Below, piece by piece: positions 16,398 to 26,132 of a stretch of 34,979 nucleotides of DNA. The DNA is from an uncultured Oscillospiraceae bacterium. GTDB lineage: Bacteria; Bacillota; Clostridia; Oscillospirales; Oscillospiraceae. The notes below the pieces were generated by a model, which saw only the letters and a program-made list of their open reading frames with translations, made no database searches and was not told the origin of the DNA. The position numbers were made by a program, and so were the translations under genes. Position 1 is the first letter of the stretch; every line of letters starts with the position of its first letter. The DNA is taken from assembly GCA_947629975.1 (NCBI GenBank), contig CANRFU010000011.1, positions 1-34,979 of the forward strand, given 5' to 3'.

Positions 16398-16406
16398 GCA
16401 TGATTC

Positions 16407-17720
<1,314 letters not shown>

Positions 17721-17751
17721 AGCGATCTTCCTTTCCGGGTCAAACGGGCAA

Positions 17752-17774
17752 AGAGCGGAGTCCTCCCCCGCTCT
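17752..17774 (-). terminator. Weak terminator-like hairpin between clpP and clpX
   Basis: AGAGCGG (17752-17758) and CCGCTCT (17768-17774) form a 7-bp stem, followed on the minus strand by TTTGCCCGTTTG. The T run is interrupted, so it is probably an attenuator or processing site rather than a full stop. Confidence 0.4.
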
Positions 17775-17785
17775 CTCCCGGATCG

Positions 17786-18367
17786 TCAGCGATTGGTGAT
17801 GATCTTGTCGATCAGGCCGAACTCCCTGGCCTCCTCCGCGGACATGAAGTTGTCCCGCTCGCAGGCGGCGGTGACCTCCTCCACGCTCTTGCCGGTGTTG
17901 GCGGCCAGGATCTCGTTCATCCGCCTCTTGATGGTCTCCAGCCGCTTCAGGTGGATGGCCATGTCGGTGATCTGCCCCTGGGTGCCGGCGGAGGGCTGGT
18001 GGATCATGATCTCCGCGTTGGGCAGGGCGATGCGCTTTCCCTTGGCGCCGGCGGACAGCAGGAAGGCCGCCATGGAGGCGCACATGCCGACGCAGATGGT
18101 GGACACGTCGCACTTGATGTACTGCATCGTGTCGTAAATGGCCATGCCGTCGGTGACGGAGCCGCCGGGGCTGTTGATATAGAACTGGATGTCCTTGTCC
18201 GGGTCCTGGGCCTCCAGATACAGCAGCTGGGCCACGACCAGGGCGGCGGTGGTGGCGTTGACCTCCTCGCCCAGGAAGATGATCCGGTCGTTCAGAAGCC
18301 GGGAGAAGATGTCGTAAGAGCGCTCGCCCCGGCTGGTCTGCTCCACTACATAGGGTACTAAGCTCAT
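17786..18367 (-). CDS. clpP: ATP-dependent Clp protease proteolytic subunit ClpP
   Basis: ClpP forms the tetradecameric serine peptidase barrel used by ClpX. From the ATG at 18367 (AAGGAG eight bases upstream; an in-frame start at 18385 has no site) it has 193 residues. The catalytic triad is S98 in GMCASMA, H123 in MIHQP and D172. [14 protein letters not shown] is the oxyanion/substrate-binding loop. A cysteine (C96) replaces the more usual alanine two residues before the catalytic serine. Lies between tig and clpX in the classical order. Confidence 0.98.
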   Translation of the reverse strand: MSLVPYVVEQTSRGERSYDIFSRLLNDRIIFLGEEVNATTAALVVAQLLYLEAQDPDKDIQFYINSPGGSVTDGMAIYDTMQYIKCDVSTICVGMCASMAAFLLSAGAKGKRIALPNAEIMIHQPSAGTQGQITDMAIHLKRLETIKRRMNEILAANTGKSVEEVTAACERDNFMSAEEAREFGLIDKIITNR

Positions 18368-18401
18368 GAGGATATCTCCTTTCAACGGGAAATGCGGGGT
18401 A

Positions 18402-18407
18402 ATTATA
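18402..18407 (-). promoter_or_regulatory. Candidate -10 element upstream of clpP
   Basis: The minus strand has a perfect TATAAT (18402-18407) 35 bases before the clpP ATG, between tig and clpP. I find no good -35 at 17-18 bases and no TGn extension, so it may be a weak internal promoter or chance. Confidence 0.3.
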
Positions 18408-18450
18408 CCCCTGTTCTGTCAGGACCTATTCCCACTCTCTCAAAAAGGCG

Positions 18451-19875
18451 TTACTCCGCCTTGTCCTCGGCCTTCTTCTTCGCGGTCCGCTTTTTGGGCT
18501 TCTCCTCGCCCTCGGCGGCCTTCTCCTCGGCCTCGGCCGCTTTCTTGGCGGTCTTCTCGGCGGCCTTCGCCGTCTTCTTCGCGGCTTTGGCGGGCTTCTC
18601 CTCCGCGGGGGCGGAGACGGAGTCCTTCACCAGCTGGAACGCCTTTTGGGCGGCCAGATCCTTCTTCACGTCGTCGGCGGCGACGGCGGCCTTCACCTGG
18701 TCAAGCTCCATCTTGTACTGCTCGGCCAGACGGGCGTACTCGGCGTCCACCTCGCTGTCGCCGATCTCAATGCCCTCGGCGGCGGCCACGGCCTCCAGGG
18801 CCAGCTCCCGGCGGACGGTCCGTCCGGCGGCGGCCTTGGCCTGGGCGCGCATGGTGTCCATGGTCATGCCCATCATCTGGAGGTACTGCTCGAACTGGAT
18901 GCCTTGGGACTGGATGCGGTTCGCGTAGTCCTCCAGCAGCTTCTCCGCCCGGTAGTCCACCATGGCGTCGGGCACGTCGCACTCCAGCCGCTCGATGAGC
19001 GCGCCGGTGACGGCCTCGTCAAAGTCCCGCTCGCCCTGCTCCTGGCGGCGCTTGGCCAGCTTCTCGCCCAGGTCCTTCTTGAACTCGTCCAGGGTGTCGA
19101 AGTCGGACACATCCTTGGCGAACTCGTCGTCCACCTCGGGGGCCTCCTTCTCCTTCACCTCGTTGACCTTCACATGGAACACCACAGCGGCGCCGGCCAG
19201 CTCGGGGGTGTAGTTCTCGGGGAAGGTGATGTCGATGTCCTTCTCCTCGCCGGCCTTCATGCCGACGACCTGGTCCTCGAAGCCGGGGACGAAGCTGCCG
19301 GAGCCCAGCTCCAGGCTGTAGTTCTCGCCCTTGCCGCCGTCAAAGGGCACGCCGTCCCTGAAGCCCTCGAAGTCGATGACGGCGATGTCGCCGCTCCGGG
19401 CGGCGCGCTCCACGCTGACCAGGCGGGAGGCCCGGTCGATGTAAGGCTTCAGCTCGTTTTCGATGTCGGCGTCGGTGATCTCCGTGACGGGCCTGGCCAC
19501 GGGCATCCCCTTGTAGTCCTTGATGGAGGCCTCGGGCTGCACGGTGACGGTGGCCTTGAAGGTGAGGCCGTCCTTCCCCACCTCCAGCACCTCCAGCTTG
19601 GGATAGGCCACCGGCTCGATGCCGGCCTCCTTCAGCGCGGCCTCATAGGCGGGAGGATATGCCTCGGAGATGGCGTCCTCATAGAATACGCCCTCGCCGT
19701 AGAACTTCTCCACCATCTTGCGGGGCACCTTGCCCTTGCGGAAGCCGGGGATGGAGATATTCTTCTTCTGCCGGTTGTACACCTTATCGACGGCGGCCTG
19801 GAACTCCGCGGCCTCCACCTCGATGACCAGCTCCACGGCGCTGTTCTCTTTTTTCTCATTGCTCTTGATGTTCAT
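18451..19875 (-). CDS. tig: Trigger factor with lysine/alanine/glutamate-rich tail
   Basis: Trigger factor is the ribosome-bound chaperone and prolyl isomerase that meets nascent chains at the exit tunnel. The 474-residue protein has the ribosome-docking signature GFRKGKVP at 44-51, a PPIase (FKBP-type) domain around 155-245 containing IDFEGFRDGVPFDGG and the GSGSFVPGFEDQ segment, and the helical C-terminal domain. The last roughly 50 residues (about 422-474) are a low-complexity run of Lys, Ala and Glu that most trigger factors lack; normal length is about 430. The ATG at 19875 has GGGAGGAAA upstream. It heads the tig-clpP-clpX-lon-ysxC block. Confidence 0.96.
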   Translation of the reverse strand: MNIKSNEKKENSAVELVIEVEAAEFQAAVDKVYNRQKKNISIPGFRKGKVPRKMVEKFYGEGVFYEDAISEAYPPAYEAALKEAGIEPVAYPKLEVLEVGKDGLTFKATVTVQPEASIKDYKGMPVARPVTEITDADIENELKPYIDRASRLVSVERAARSGDIAVIDFEGFRDGVPFDGGKGENYSLELGSGSFVPGFEDQVVGMKAGEEKDIDITFPENYTPELAGAAVVFHVKVNEVKEKEAPEVDDEFAKDVSDFDTLDEFKKDLGEKLAKRRQEQGERDFDEAVTGALIERLECDVPDAMVDYRAEKLLEDYANRIQSQGIQFEQYLQMMGMTMDTMRAQAKAAAGRTVRRELALEAVAAAEGIEIGDSEVDAEYARLAEQYKMELDQVKAAVAADDVKKDLAAQKAFQLVKDSVSAPAEEKPAKAAKKTAKAAEKTAKKAAEAEEKAAEGEEKPKKRTAKKKAEDKAE

Positions 19876-19932
19876 GGATGGTTTCCTCCCAAATCGGCCC
19901 GCTCAGAGCCTTCTTTCTAAATCAGCCACGCT

Positions 19933-19941
19933 ATTCTATCA
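19933..19941 (-). promoter_or_regulatory. Extended -10 promoter of tig
   Basis: On the minus strand TGA-TAGAAT (TAGAAT at 19933-19938 with TG at 19940-19941) forms an extended -10 element about 58 bases upstream of the tig ATG. The -35 region is poor, as is common for extended -10 promoters. Confidence 0.5.
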
Positions 19942-19973
19942 GATACGCGAACAAATTTCCACTGTTATTTTCG

Positions 19974-20663
19974 CTAATCCAGGATTTTTTTCGGCCGGAA
20001 TCCGACATAATCCGCCGACACCAGCCGGTAGTCCACCCCGTCCTGCTCCCCCTCCACCGCCAGGCGGTGGCTGGGGCCGTGGAGGTGGCCGTAGCAGCAG
20101 GTTTTGACCCCGTACCGCTCCAGCAGGGCGATGATCTCCCCGCAGCGGTAGCCCTTGTACAGGGGCGGGTAGTGGAGGAAGCACAGCTTGTCCGCCTCCC
20201 CCGCCGCCTTGAGGGACGCCTCCAGCCGGATCAGCTCCCGGTTGAACACCTTCTCCCACTGGGGGGCGCCGTTCTCCTCGAAGAACCAGCCGCGGGTGCC
20301 GCAGAGGGCCGTGTCCCCGTAAAAGGCGCAGTTGTTGTGGAGGATATGCAGCTTTGTGAAGCCGTTGGCTGTGAAAAAGGCGTTCATCTTGGCGGCGGTG
20401 TTCCACCAGTAGTCGTGGTTCCCCTTCACCAGCCACTTCTCCCCCGGCAGGCTGTCCAGAAAGGCGAAGTCCTCCCTGGCCTCCTCCAGGTTCATCCCCC
20501 AGGAGAGATCGCCGCACAGCACCACCGTGTCGCTCTCCCCCACCTGGGAAAAGCCCTCCCGGAGCCGGTCCACGTAATCCGTCCAGCCCGCGCCGAACAC
20601 CTCCATGGACTTGTCCGGCGTGCCTAGGGAGAGGTGGGTATCGCCAATGGCAAACAGCGCCAT
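19974..20663 (-). CDS. Metallophosphoesterase
   Basis: The 229-residue protein is a calcineurin-like phosphoesterase with all five metal motifs: GDTHLS near residues 7-12, GDLSWG, KGNHDYWW, HYPPL and GHLHG. The family removes phosphates from diverse substrates; the substrate here is unknown. It has no signal peptide, so it is probably cytoplasmic. Its ATG follows the thrC stop by one base (TGATATG) with no independent ribosome-binding site, so translation is coupled to thrC. Confidence 0.9.
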   Translation of the reverse strand: MALFAIGDTHLSLGTPDKSMEVFGAGWTDYVDRLREGFSQVGESDTVVLCGDLSWGMNLEEAREDFAFLDSLPGEKWLVKGNHDYWWNTAAKMNAFFTANGFTKLHILHNNCAFYGDTALCGTRGWFFEENGAPQWEKVFNRELIRLEASLKAAGEADKLCFLHYPPLYKGYRCGEIIALLERYGVKTCCYGHLHGPSHRLAVEGEQDGVDYRLVSADYVGFRPKKILD

Positions 20664-20664
20664 A

Positions 20665-22152
20665 TCAGGGCAGGAACGCCTGGACGGGGGCCTCCATGTT
20701 GGCCTTGTCCACCACGGAGGTGAAGCGGGGCCGGCGGCCCTTCAGCCGGGCCAGAGCGGCGGGGGCGCGCACGCCGGTGAGTTCGGAGAGCTGATCCAGG
20801 ATATCAAGGCCGGACTTGCGCTCCTTCACGCCCAGGGCGTCCAGCACGCTGTCGCAGAACTTGAAGGGGCTGGCGGTGGACACCACCACGGTGGGGGCGT
20901 CGTCCCCGGTGTCGGCCCGGTACTGGTCCAGCACATGGAAGGCCACGGCGGTGTGGGGATCGACGAGGTAGCTGTGCTCGTTCCAGAGCCGGGCGATCGT
21001 CGCCTTGGTCTCATCGTCGTCGGTACAGCCGGCGTAGAACAGCTTCTGCATCCTGTCCCGGACGAAGGACTCCACCCGGTAGCAGCCGATCTGGCTCAGC
21101 TGGGACATATACTCCCGCACCAGTTTGTCGTCCCGGCCGGTCAGTTCGAACAGCATCCGCTCCAGGTTGCTGGAGATGAGGATGTCCATGGAGGGGGAAA
21201 TGGTGTTGTAGAAGGTGCGGTTGCGGTCATACACGCCGGTGTTGATGAAGTCGGTGAGCACGTTGTTGGCGTTGGAAGCGCAGATCAGCTTCTTGATGGG
21301 CACCCCCATACACTTGGCGTAGTAGCCCGCCAGGATGTTGCCGAAGTTGCCGGTGGGCACGCAGAAGTTGACCTCCTGGCCCTTCTCGATGGCGCCGCTG
21401 TGGAGCAGGTCGCAGTAGGCGGAGGCGTAGTACACGATCTGAGGCAGCACCCGTCCCCAGTTGATGGAGTTGGCAGAGGACAGGAAATAGCCCCGCTCGC
21501 TCAGCTCCTCGGCCAGGTCCTCGTCGGAGAACAGCTTCTTCACGCCGGTCTGGGCGTCGTCAAAGTTGCCCACCACGGCGCAGACTCCCACATTGCCCCC
21601 CTCCTGGGTGACCATCTGGAGCTCCTGAATGTCGGACACGCCGTTCTTGGGATAGAACACCAGGATCTTGGTGCGGTCCACGTCCCGGAAGCCCTCCAGG
21701 GCGGCCTTGCCCGTATCGCCGGAGGTGGCCACCAGGATGCACGCCGAGCGCCTCTCGTCGCTCTTGACCAGGGAGGCGGACAGCAGATGGGGCAGCATCT
21801 GAAGGGCCATGTCCTTGAAGGCGCAGGTGGGCCCGTGCCACAGCTCCATGCAGTAGGTGGAGTCGTCCAGCTTCATCACCGGGGCCACGTCGGGGTCGGA
21901 GAACTTGCCGCCGCCGTAGGCCGCCGCCGCGTAGAGATTCAACTCAGAGCTGGTGAACCCCTCCAGATAGGAGCTGAGGATATACACCACCCGCTGACGG
22001 TAGGACATATCCTTCATGGTCTCCATGGCCCGGGTGGGCAGGCGGGGGATCACCGCCGGGGTCAAGAGGCCGCCGTCCGGGGCCAGCCCCTTGACGATGG
22101 CCTGGGCGGGGGTCATCCGAAGTTCCTTGTTTCGTGTGCTCAGATAATTCAT
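20665..22152 (-). CDS. thrC: Threonine synthase
   Basis: Threonine synthase converts O-phosphohomoserine to threonine with PLP. The 495-residue protein starts MNYLSTRNKELRMTPAQAI, the N-terminal signature of the longer (fungal/E. coli-like) ThrC class. The PLP lysine is K113 in CAFKDMALQ and the phosphate-binding segment is ATSGDTGKAALEG near 141-153. Length is normal for this class. The start overlaps the dipeptidase stop by four bases. No other threonine-pathway gene is near, so it is an isolated biosynthetic gene in a ribosome-assembly/repair operon. Confidence 0.96.
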   Translation of the reverse strand: MNYLSTRNKELRMTPAQAIVKGLAPDGGLLTPAVIPRLPTRAMETMKDMSYRQRVVYILSSYLEGFTSSELNLYAAAAYGGGKFSDPDVAPVMKLDDSTYCMELWHGPTCAFKDMALQMLPHLLSASLVKSDERRSACILVATSGDTGKAALEGFRDVDRTKILVFYPKNGVSDIQELQMVTQEGGNVGVCAVVGNFDDAQTGVKKLFSDEDLAEELSERGYFLSSANSINWGRVLPQIVYYASAYCDLLHSGAIEKGQEVNFCVPTGNFGNILAGYYAKCMGVPIKKLICASNANNVLTDFINTGVYDRNRTFYNTISPSMDILISSNLERMLFELTGRDDKLVREYMSQLSQIGCYRVESFVRDRMQKLFYAGCTDDDETKATIARLWNEHSYLVDPHTAVAFHVLDQYRADTGDDAPTVVVSTASPFKFCDSVLDALGVKERKSGLDILDQLSELTGVRAPAALARLKGRRPRFTSVVDKANMEAPVQAFLP

Positions 22153-23069
22153 CGCGCGCTCACCACTCTCATCAGATTATTGTAGAAGACGTCCTGTACA
22201 AGGGACTCGGGGTATCCATGGCGCAGCAGGTGCTCGTACAGCCGGGGCAGCGCGTCGATGGCGGGCAGATCGCCGATGGTGTCGCACCCGTCCCAGTCGC
22301 CGCCCAGAGCGGCGGTGTGCTCCCCGCCCAGGCTGAGGATGTGATCCAGGTGGGCGCGGACCGCGTCCAGGTCCAGGCCGCCGCCCACGAACTCCGTATA
22401 GAAGTTGAGGCCGATGATACCCTGATTCTTTATTATCGCAGTTATTTGCTCATCCGTCAAGTTCCTTGTGTGGTCCCAGACAAATTTTGCGTCGGAGTGG
22501 CTGGCAATAAATGGTTTTCTGGCCAGCTCCGCCACATCCCAGAACCCCGCCTCGGACAGATGGGACACGTCGATGAGGATGTGCAGCTCCTCCATCCGGG
22601 CGGCGAACTGCTTCCCCAGGGGGGTCAGCCCCCGTTCCGGCCGGTCGCAGTGGGAGCCGCTGAGGGCGTTGGCGTGGTTCCAGGTCAGGTTGATGGCCAC
22701 CACGCCGGCCTCCGCCGCCTGGTCCAGCCGGGCGGGGTCGCAGCCCAGCAGCTCCGCCCCCTCCACCGACAGGAAAGCCGCGGCCTTGCTCTGGGCATGG
22801 GCATTTTTCACGTCCTCCGCCGTCCGGCACTGGACGATCCGGCCGCTGTTGCGGGCCATCTGCTCCTGAAAGCATCTCAGCAGCGCCCGGTACTGCTCCT
22901 CCACGCCCTCTCCCGTGGAGAACAGAGCAAAAAGCTGGCAGTATCGCCCGAAGACGGGCTCCGCCCTGTCCAGGGACACCATGCCGCCGTTGGCGGCCAG
23001 CCCCTCCCCGGTCCGCAGGCACCGCAGGATGGTGTCGCAGTGGGCGTCGAACACCGGGATCTTCTCCAT
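22149..23069 (-). CDS. Membrane dipeptidase family (M19) peptidase
   Basis: M19 dipeptidases are zinc enzymes that hydrolyse dipeptides, including D-amino-acid-containing ones. The 306-residue protein has FDAHCDTI near residues 7-14 (H and D metal ligands), the bridging glutamate in SVEGAELL near 101-108, DVSHLSEAGFWDV, ASHSDAKFV and GGDWDGCDT. There is no signal peptide, so it is expected to be cytoplasmic, perhaps recycling peptides. ATG at 23069; the stop overlaps thrC. Confidence 0.92.
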   Translation of the reverse strand: MEKIPVFDAHCDTILRCLRTGEGLAANGGMVSLDRAEPVFGRYCQLFALFSTGEGVEEQYRALLRCFQEQMARNSGRIVQCRTAEDVKNAHAQSKAAAFLSVEGAELLGCDPARLDQAAEAGVVAINLTWNHANALSGSHCDRPERGLTPLGKQFAARMEELHILIDVSHLSEAGFWDVAELARKPFIASHSDAKFVWDHTRNLTDEQITAIIKNQGIIGLNFYTEFVGGGLDLDAVRAHLDHILSLGGEHTAALGGDWDGCDTIGDLPAIDALPRLYEHLLRHGYPESLVQDVFYNNLMRVVSAR

Positions 23070-23081
23070 GTTATGTACCCC

Positions 23082-23471
23082 CTAAAAGGCGTTCTGCCAA
23101 TAGCGTATGACGGGATCGGCGGTCTTAGCCCCGTCGGGGGCGTAGACCTCCGCCACGTCGAACCGGGGCTGAAGGTCCGTCGGGTGCTCCGACAGGTACC
23201 ACTCCGCCGTGGCCTTCAGCTTCCGCTGCTTCTCCTTTGTGACGGCCTCCCGGGCGTCGGCAAACCGGGCGTTTTTGCGGAGCTTGACCTCCACGAAGAC
23301 GATGTACTCCGCGCCGGCGGCGATCAGGTCGATCTCCCCGAAGCGGCAGCGGAAGCCTCGCTCCAGAACGGTCCAGTGATTTTGCTCAAGGGCCTCGGCC
23401 ACCAGCCGTTCCCCGTAATTCCCCTTAATTTTGGCCTGGGCGCCGCCGATCTCCCGTTTTTCCCCGCTCAT
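23082..23471 (-). CDS. yraN: YraN/UPF0102-family nuclease-like protein
   Basis: The UPF0102 family has the restriction-endonuclease-like fold related to Holliday-junction resolvases; its biological function is not well defined. The 129-residue protein has the diagnostic RFGEIDLIA near residues 43-51 and VFVEVKLR near 59-66 (the E-D-ExK site). It overlaps rnhB by four bases and precedes the dipeptidase by 12 bases. rnhB-yraN adjacency is standard in Firmicutes. Confidence 0.92.
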   Translation of the reverse strand: MSGEKREIGGAQAKIKGNYGERLVAEALEQNHWTVLERGFRCRFGEIDLIAAGAEYIVFVEVKLRKNARFADAREAVTKEKQRKLKATAEWYLSEHPTDLQPRFDVAEVYAPDGAKTADPVIRYWQNAF

Positions 23472-24073
23472 AGGTTCTTCAAAAAGGTGCGGCGGTGGAT
23501 GGGACAGGGGCCGTATTCCCGCAGCCGCTGGTAGTGGAGGGCGGTGCCGTAGCCCTTGTGCTGTTCAAAGCCGTACTGCGGATAGAGAGCGGCCATCTCC
23601 AACATATAATGGTCCCGGCTGACCTTGGCCAGGATGGAGGCCGCCGCGATGGAAGCTGACAGGGAATCCCCCTTTATAACGCACCGGTGGGGCGCGGTGA
23701 TGGCGTATCTGCTGCCGTGGTCCCGGTTGCCGTCGATGAGGGCGAAGTCCGCTTGGGGCGACAGGGCGTCCATGGCCAGCTGCATGGCCTTCATCCGGGC
23801 GTTGAGGATGTCGATGGCGTCGATCTCCTCCGCCTCCACATAGGCCACCGCCCAGGCCGCGGCCTTCTCCTGAATGACGGGGAACAGGGCCTCCCGCTTC
23901 TTCCCGGTCAGCTTTTTGGAGTCGTCAAGGCCGGGGATGTCCGCGCCCTCCGGCAGGATGACGGCGGCGGCGTATACCCGCCCCGCCAGCGGCCCCGCCC
24001 CGGCCTCGTCACAGCCGCAGACCAGGACATGGCCCGCCTCCCGGGCCGCCTGTTCCAGTGATTGATCGGGCAC
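23468..24073 (-). CDS. rnhB: Ribonuclease HII
   Basis: RNase HII removes ribonucleotides misincorporated in DNA and RNA-DNA hybrids. The 201-residue protein has GCDEAGAGPLAG near residues 19-30 (catalytic D and E), the second catalytic aspartate in LIDGNRD near 112-118 and the ASILAKVSRD segment near 146-155. Start codon is GTG at 24073, preceded by GAGGGGG at a suitable distance. It follows rbgA after 12 bases, as in Bacillus. Confidence 0.96.
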   Translation of the reverse strand: MPDQSLEQAAREAGHVLVCGCDEAGAGPLAGRVYAAAVILPEGADIPGLDDSKKLTGKKREALFPVIQEKAAAWAVAYVEAEEIDAIDILNARMKAMQLAMDALSPQADFALIDGNRDHGSRYAITAPHRCVIKGDSLSASIAAASILAKVSRDHYMLEMAALYPQYGFEQHKGYGTALHYQRLREYGPCPIHRRTFLKNL

Positions 24074-24085
24074 AGAGATTCCCCC

Positions 24086-24961
24086 TCAGCCTTCCGGCGT
24101 CTCCAGTGTAAAGCGTCCCAGCTTGCCGGAGCGAAACTCGTCCAGCAGCACCCTGGCCATCCGCTCGGTGTCCGCCTCTCCCCCGGAGATCTTCATCCCC
24201 CGGCGGACGGCTGCCGCCTCCAGCAGGCGGCAGCCCCAGGCCACGTCGTTCTCCCCATCCGCCCGGGCGGGCAGGCCGCTCAGCTTGTATCCGTTCAGGA
24301 GCGCCTGGGGGTAGCGCTCTCCCATCAGGGCCATCAGATGGCAGCCCAGGGTCTCGGTGTCCATGATCTCGTCCTTCACCGCGCCGGTGAAGGCCAGGTG
24401 GAGGCCGGTGGTCTCGTCCTCAAACCTGGGCCAGAGGATGCCGGGGGTGTCCAGCAGTTCCAGGCCGCTGTCAACGGTCACCCACTGTTTCCCCCGGGTG
24501 ACGCCGGGCCGGTCGCCGGTGACGGCGGTCTTTCGCCCCGCCGCCTTGTTGATGAAGGTGGACTTGCCCACGTTGGGGATCCCCGCCACCATGACCCGGA
24601 TGGGCCGACCCACCTGGCCTTTTGCTTTCCATGCCTCGATCCTGTCCTTCAGCACGGCGCGGACAGCGGCGGGGAACCGGTCCACCCCTCTGCCCCGCTT
24701 CGCATCGGTCTCCAGCACGCCGAACCCCCGCGCCTGATACCGGGCGATCCATTTCGCCGTCATGGCCGGGTCCGCCTGGTCCGCCCGGTTGAAGATGATG
24801 AGCCGGGGCCTGTTCCCCGCCAGGGCGTCAATATCCGGATTCCGGCTGGAGACGGGGATGCGGGCGTCCACCACCTCGCACAGCAGATCCACCAGCTTCA
24901 GGTCCTCCTCCATCTTCCGGCGGGTACGGGTCATGTGGCCGGGATACCATTGGATGTTCAC
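24086..24961 (-). CDS. rbgA: Ribosome biogenesis GTPase RbgA/YlqF
   Basis: RbgA is a circularly permuted GTPase that drives late 50S assembly, acting with L6 and other proteins. From the GTG at 24961 (GGGGGG upstream; a longer ATG frame would contain the promoter) the protein has 291 residues. It starts NIQWYPGHM, the typical N-terminus. Motifs appear in permuted order: G4 FNRADQ near 57-62, then G1 GIPNVGKST at 127-135, then G3 DTPG at 171-174. G4 is NRxD instead of the more common NKxD. It has its own extended -10 promoter and leads the rnhB-yraN-dipeptidase-thrC operon. Confidence 0.95.
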   Translation of the reverse strand: MNIQWYPGHMTRTRRKMEEDLKLVDLLCEVVDARIPVSSRNPDIDALAGNRPRLIIFNRADQADPAMTAKWIARYQARGFGVLETDAKRGRGVDRFPAAVRAVLKDRIEAWKAKGQVGRPIRVMVAGIPNVGKSTFINKAAGRKTAVTGDRPGVTRGKQWVTVDSGLELLDTPGILWPRFEDETTGLHLAFTGAVKDEIMDTETLGCHLMALMGERYPQALLNGYKLSGLPARADGENDVAWGCRLLEAAAVRRGMKISGGEADTERMARVLLDEFRSGKLGRFTLETPEG

Positions 24962-24988
24962 GGGCGGATGCCCCCCTTTCTGCCCGGT

Positions 24989-24998
24989 ATTATAACAC
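24989..24998 (-). promoter_or_regulatory. Extended -10 promoter of the rbgA operon
   Basis: On the minus strand TGT-TATAAT gives a TGn extension with a perfect -10 (TATAAT at 24989-24994), about 28 bases before the rbgA GTG. The -35 is weak (CTGTCT at 18 bases spacing). Confidence 0.65.
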
Positions 24999-25029
24999 CA
25001 AATCTCCAAAAAAGACAGTCTCAAAACGC

Positions 25030-25060
25030 ACAAAAGGAGCGGCAGCCCGCTCCTCTTGTG
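25030..25060 (-). terminator. Terminator of rplS
   Basis: AGGAGCGG (25035-25042) and CCGCTCCT (25047-25054) form an 8-bp stem with a four-base loop, extended by ACAA/TTGT flanks, and the minus strand continues TTTTGTGCGTTTT. It lies just downstream of rplS and upstream of the rbgA promoter, making rplS largely monocistronic. Confidence 0.85.
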
Positions 25061-25072
25061 TCGAATCCCGTT

Positions 25073-25414
25073 TTACAGGTCTTCCTTGACCTTGGCGGCC
25101 TTGCCCACGCGGTCACGCAGGTAGTACAGCTTGGCCCGGCGGACCTTGCCCTTGCGGACGGTCTCCACCTTCTCGATGGTGGGAGCGTGCAGGGGGAAGA
25201 CCTTCTCCACGCCCACGCCGTAGCTGATGCGGCGGACGGTGAAGCTCTCCTCCACGCCGCCGTGCTTCTTGGCGATGACGGTGCCCTCAAACACCTGGAT
25301 ACGCTCGCGGCTGCCTTCCTTCACGCGGATGTGCACCCGGACGGTGTCGCCCACATTGACCTTGGGCGCCTCATCCTTGGTGAACTTGTCGCTGAACTGC
25401 TGCAACAGATTCAT
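25073..25414 (-). CDS. rplS: 50S ribosomal protein L19
   Basis: L19 lies at the 30S-50S interface. The 113-residue protein has the expected length and signatures, with [26 protein letters not shown] near residues 19-44, [16 protein letters not shown] near 71-87 and [18 protein letters not shown] near the end. The ATG has AGGAGG upstream. Its own promoter and terminator flank it; rimM-trmD, often upstream of rplS, are not present in this window. Confidence 0.98.
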   Translation of the reverse strand: MNLLQQFSDKFTKDEAPKVNVGDTVRVHIRVKEGSRERIQVFEGTVIAKKHGGVEESFTVRRISYGVGVEKVFPLHAPTIEKVETVRKGKVRRAKLYYLRDRVGKAAKVKEDL

Positions 25415-25495
25415 GGTTTTTTCCTCCTAATGACAGGCGTTCGTGCGTCCGTACCCTGTGGCCGCGCAGAGGACCGCCCTTTTTCAGACTGGCGT

Positions 25496-25524
25496 AGTAT
25501 ACCACACCGGGACGGGGAATGCAA
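25496..25524 (-). promoter_or_regulatory. Sigma-A-type promoter of rplS
   Basis: On the minus strand TTGCAT (25519-25524) and TATACT (25496-25501) are 17 bases apart. The transcript would have a leader of about 75 bases before the rplS ATG, long enough for an L19-type autoregulatory structure, though I cannot match the known L19 leader motif with confidence. Confidence 0.8.
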
Positions 25525-25556
25525 GCGTTTTTTTCGAAAAATGCGGGAATTATGCG

Positions 25557-26132
25557 TCATTTCGCCCGGAAGGTCCCGACGAGCAGCCACAGGGCGGTGA
25601 GCAGCAGGGTCACGTTGGCGAATCTGGCGGCGGCCACCGCCCCCATCCCCACCAGGGCGCCCACCACGCACCCCGCCGCCGCCGTAGAGATGCGCTCCGC
25701 CCAGTCCGGGTCCAGCGAGCCGGCGGCCATGTCGTACAGCGCCCGCCCTCCGTCCAGCGGGCGCACGGGGAGCAGGTTGAACGCGCCGATCCCCAGGCTC
25801 AGCGCCGCCGGCAGGAACCATCTCATCCCCAGGGCGAACGCCCCGAAGCCCAGGTTGACCACCGGCCCCGCCAGGGCCACCAGGCTGTCCTGCCCATAGG
25901 AGAGCGGCCGCAGATAGTCGAAGGACAGCTCCGCTCCCACGGCGGTCAGGGAGAGGCGCTCCATCCTGCCCCCGTACAGGCGTGCGGCGGCCACATGGCC
26001 CAGCTCGTGCAGCAGGCAGGCCAGAAGGCCCCAGGGCAGCAGGCCCACCCCCTCGTCCAGCCAGAACAGGATCCCCATCAGCAGCAGGAACCCGGGGGTG
26101 GCCTCCACCCGGGGGCGGTCACAGGTCCACAT
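25557..26132 (-). CDS. spoIVFB: M50-family intramembrane metalloprotease, SpoIVFB-like
   Basis: Site-2-type proteases cleave within membranes; SpoIVFB processes pro-sigma-K in the mother cell during sporulation. The 191-residue protein has several membrane helices, the zinc motif HELGH at residues 42-46 and the third ligand D127 in NLLPVRPLDGGRAL, all intact. It overlaps the M23 gene by 14 bases with no separate ribosome-binding site, so it is translationally coupled. A CBS domain, present in some M50 proteins, is absent; length is shorter than B. subtilis SpoIVFB. The SpoIVFB assignment is inferred from the pair and the promoter; a generic M50 protease is the alternative. Confidence 0.75.
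   Translation of the reverse strand: MWTCDRPRVEATPGFLLLMGILFWLDEGVGLLPWGLLACLLHELGHVAAARLYGGRMERLSLTAVGAELSFDYLRPLSYGQDSLVALAGPVVNLGFGAFALGMRWFLPAALSLGIGAFNLLPVRPLDGGRALYDMAAGSLDPDWAERISTAAAGCVVGALVGMGAVAAARFANVTLLLTALWLLVGTFRAK

Noticed and set aside
13966-16403. Plus-strand open frames opposite lon
   Set aside because: Antisense shadows of a clear Lon gene; composition and lack of motifs argue against coding.
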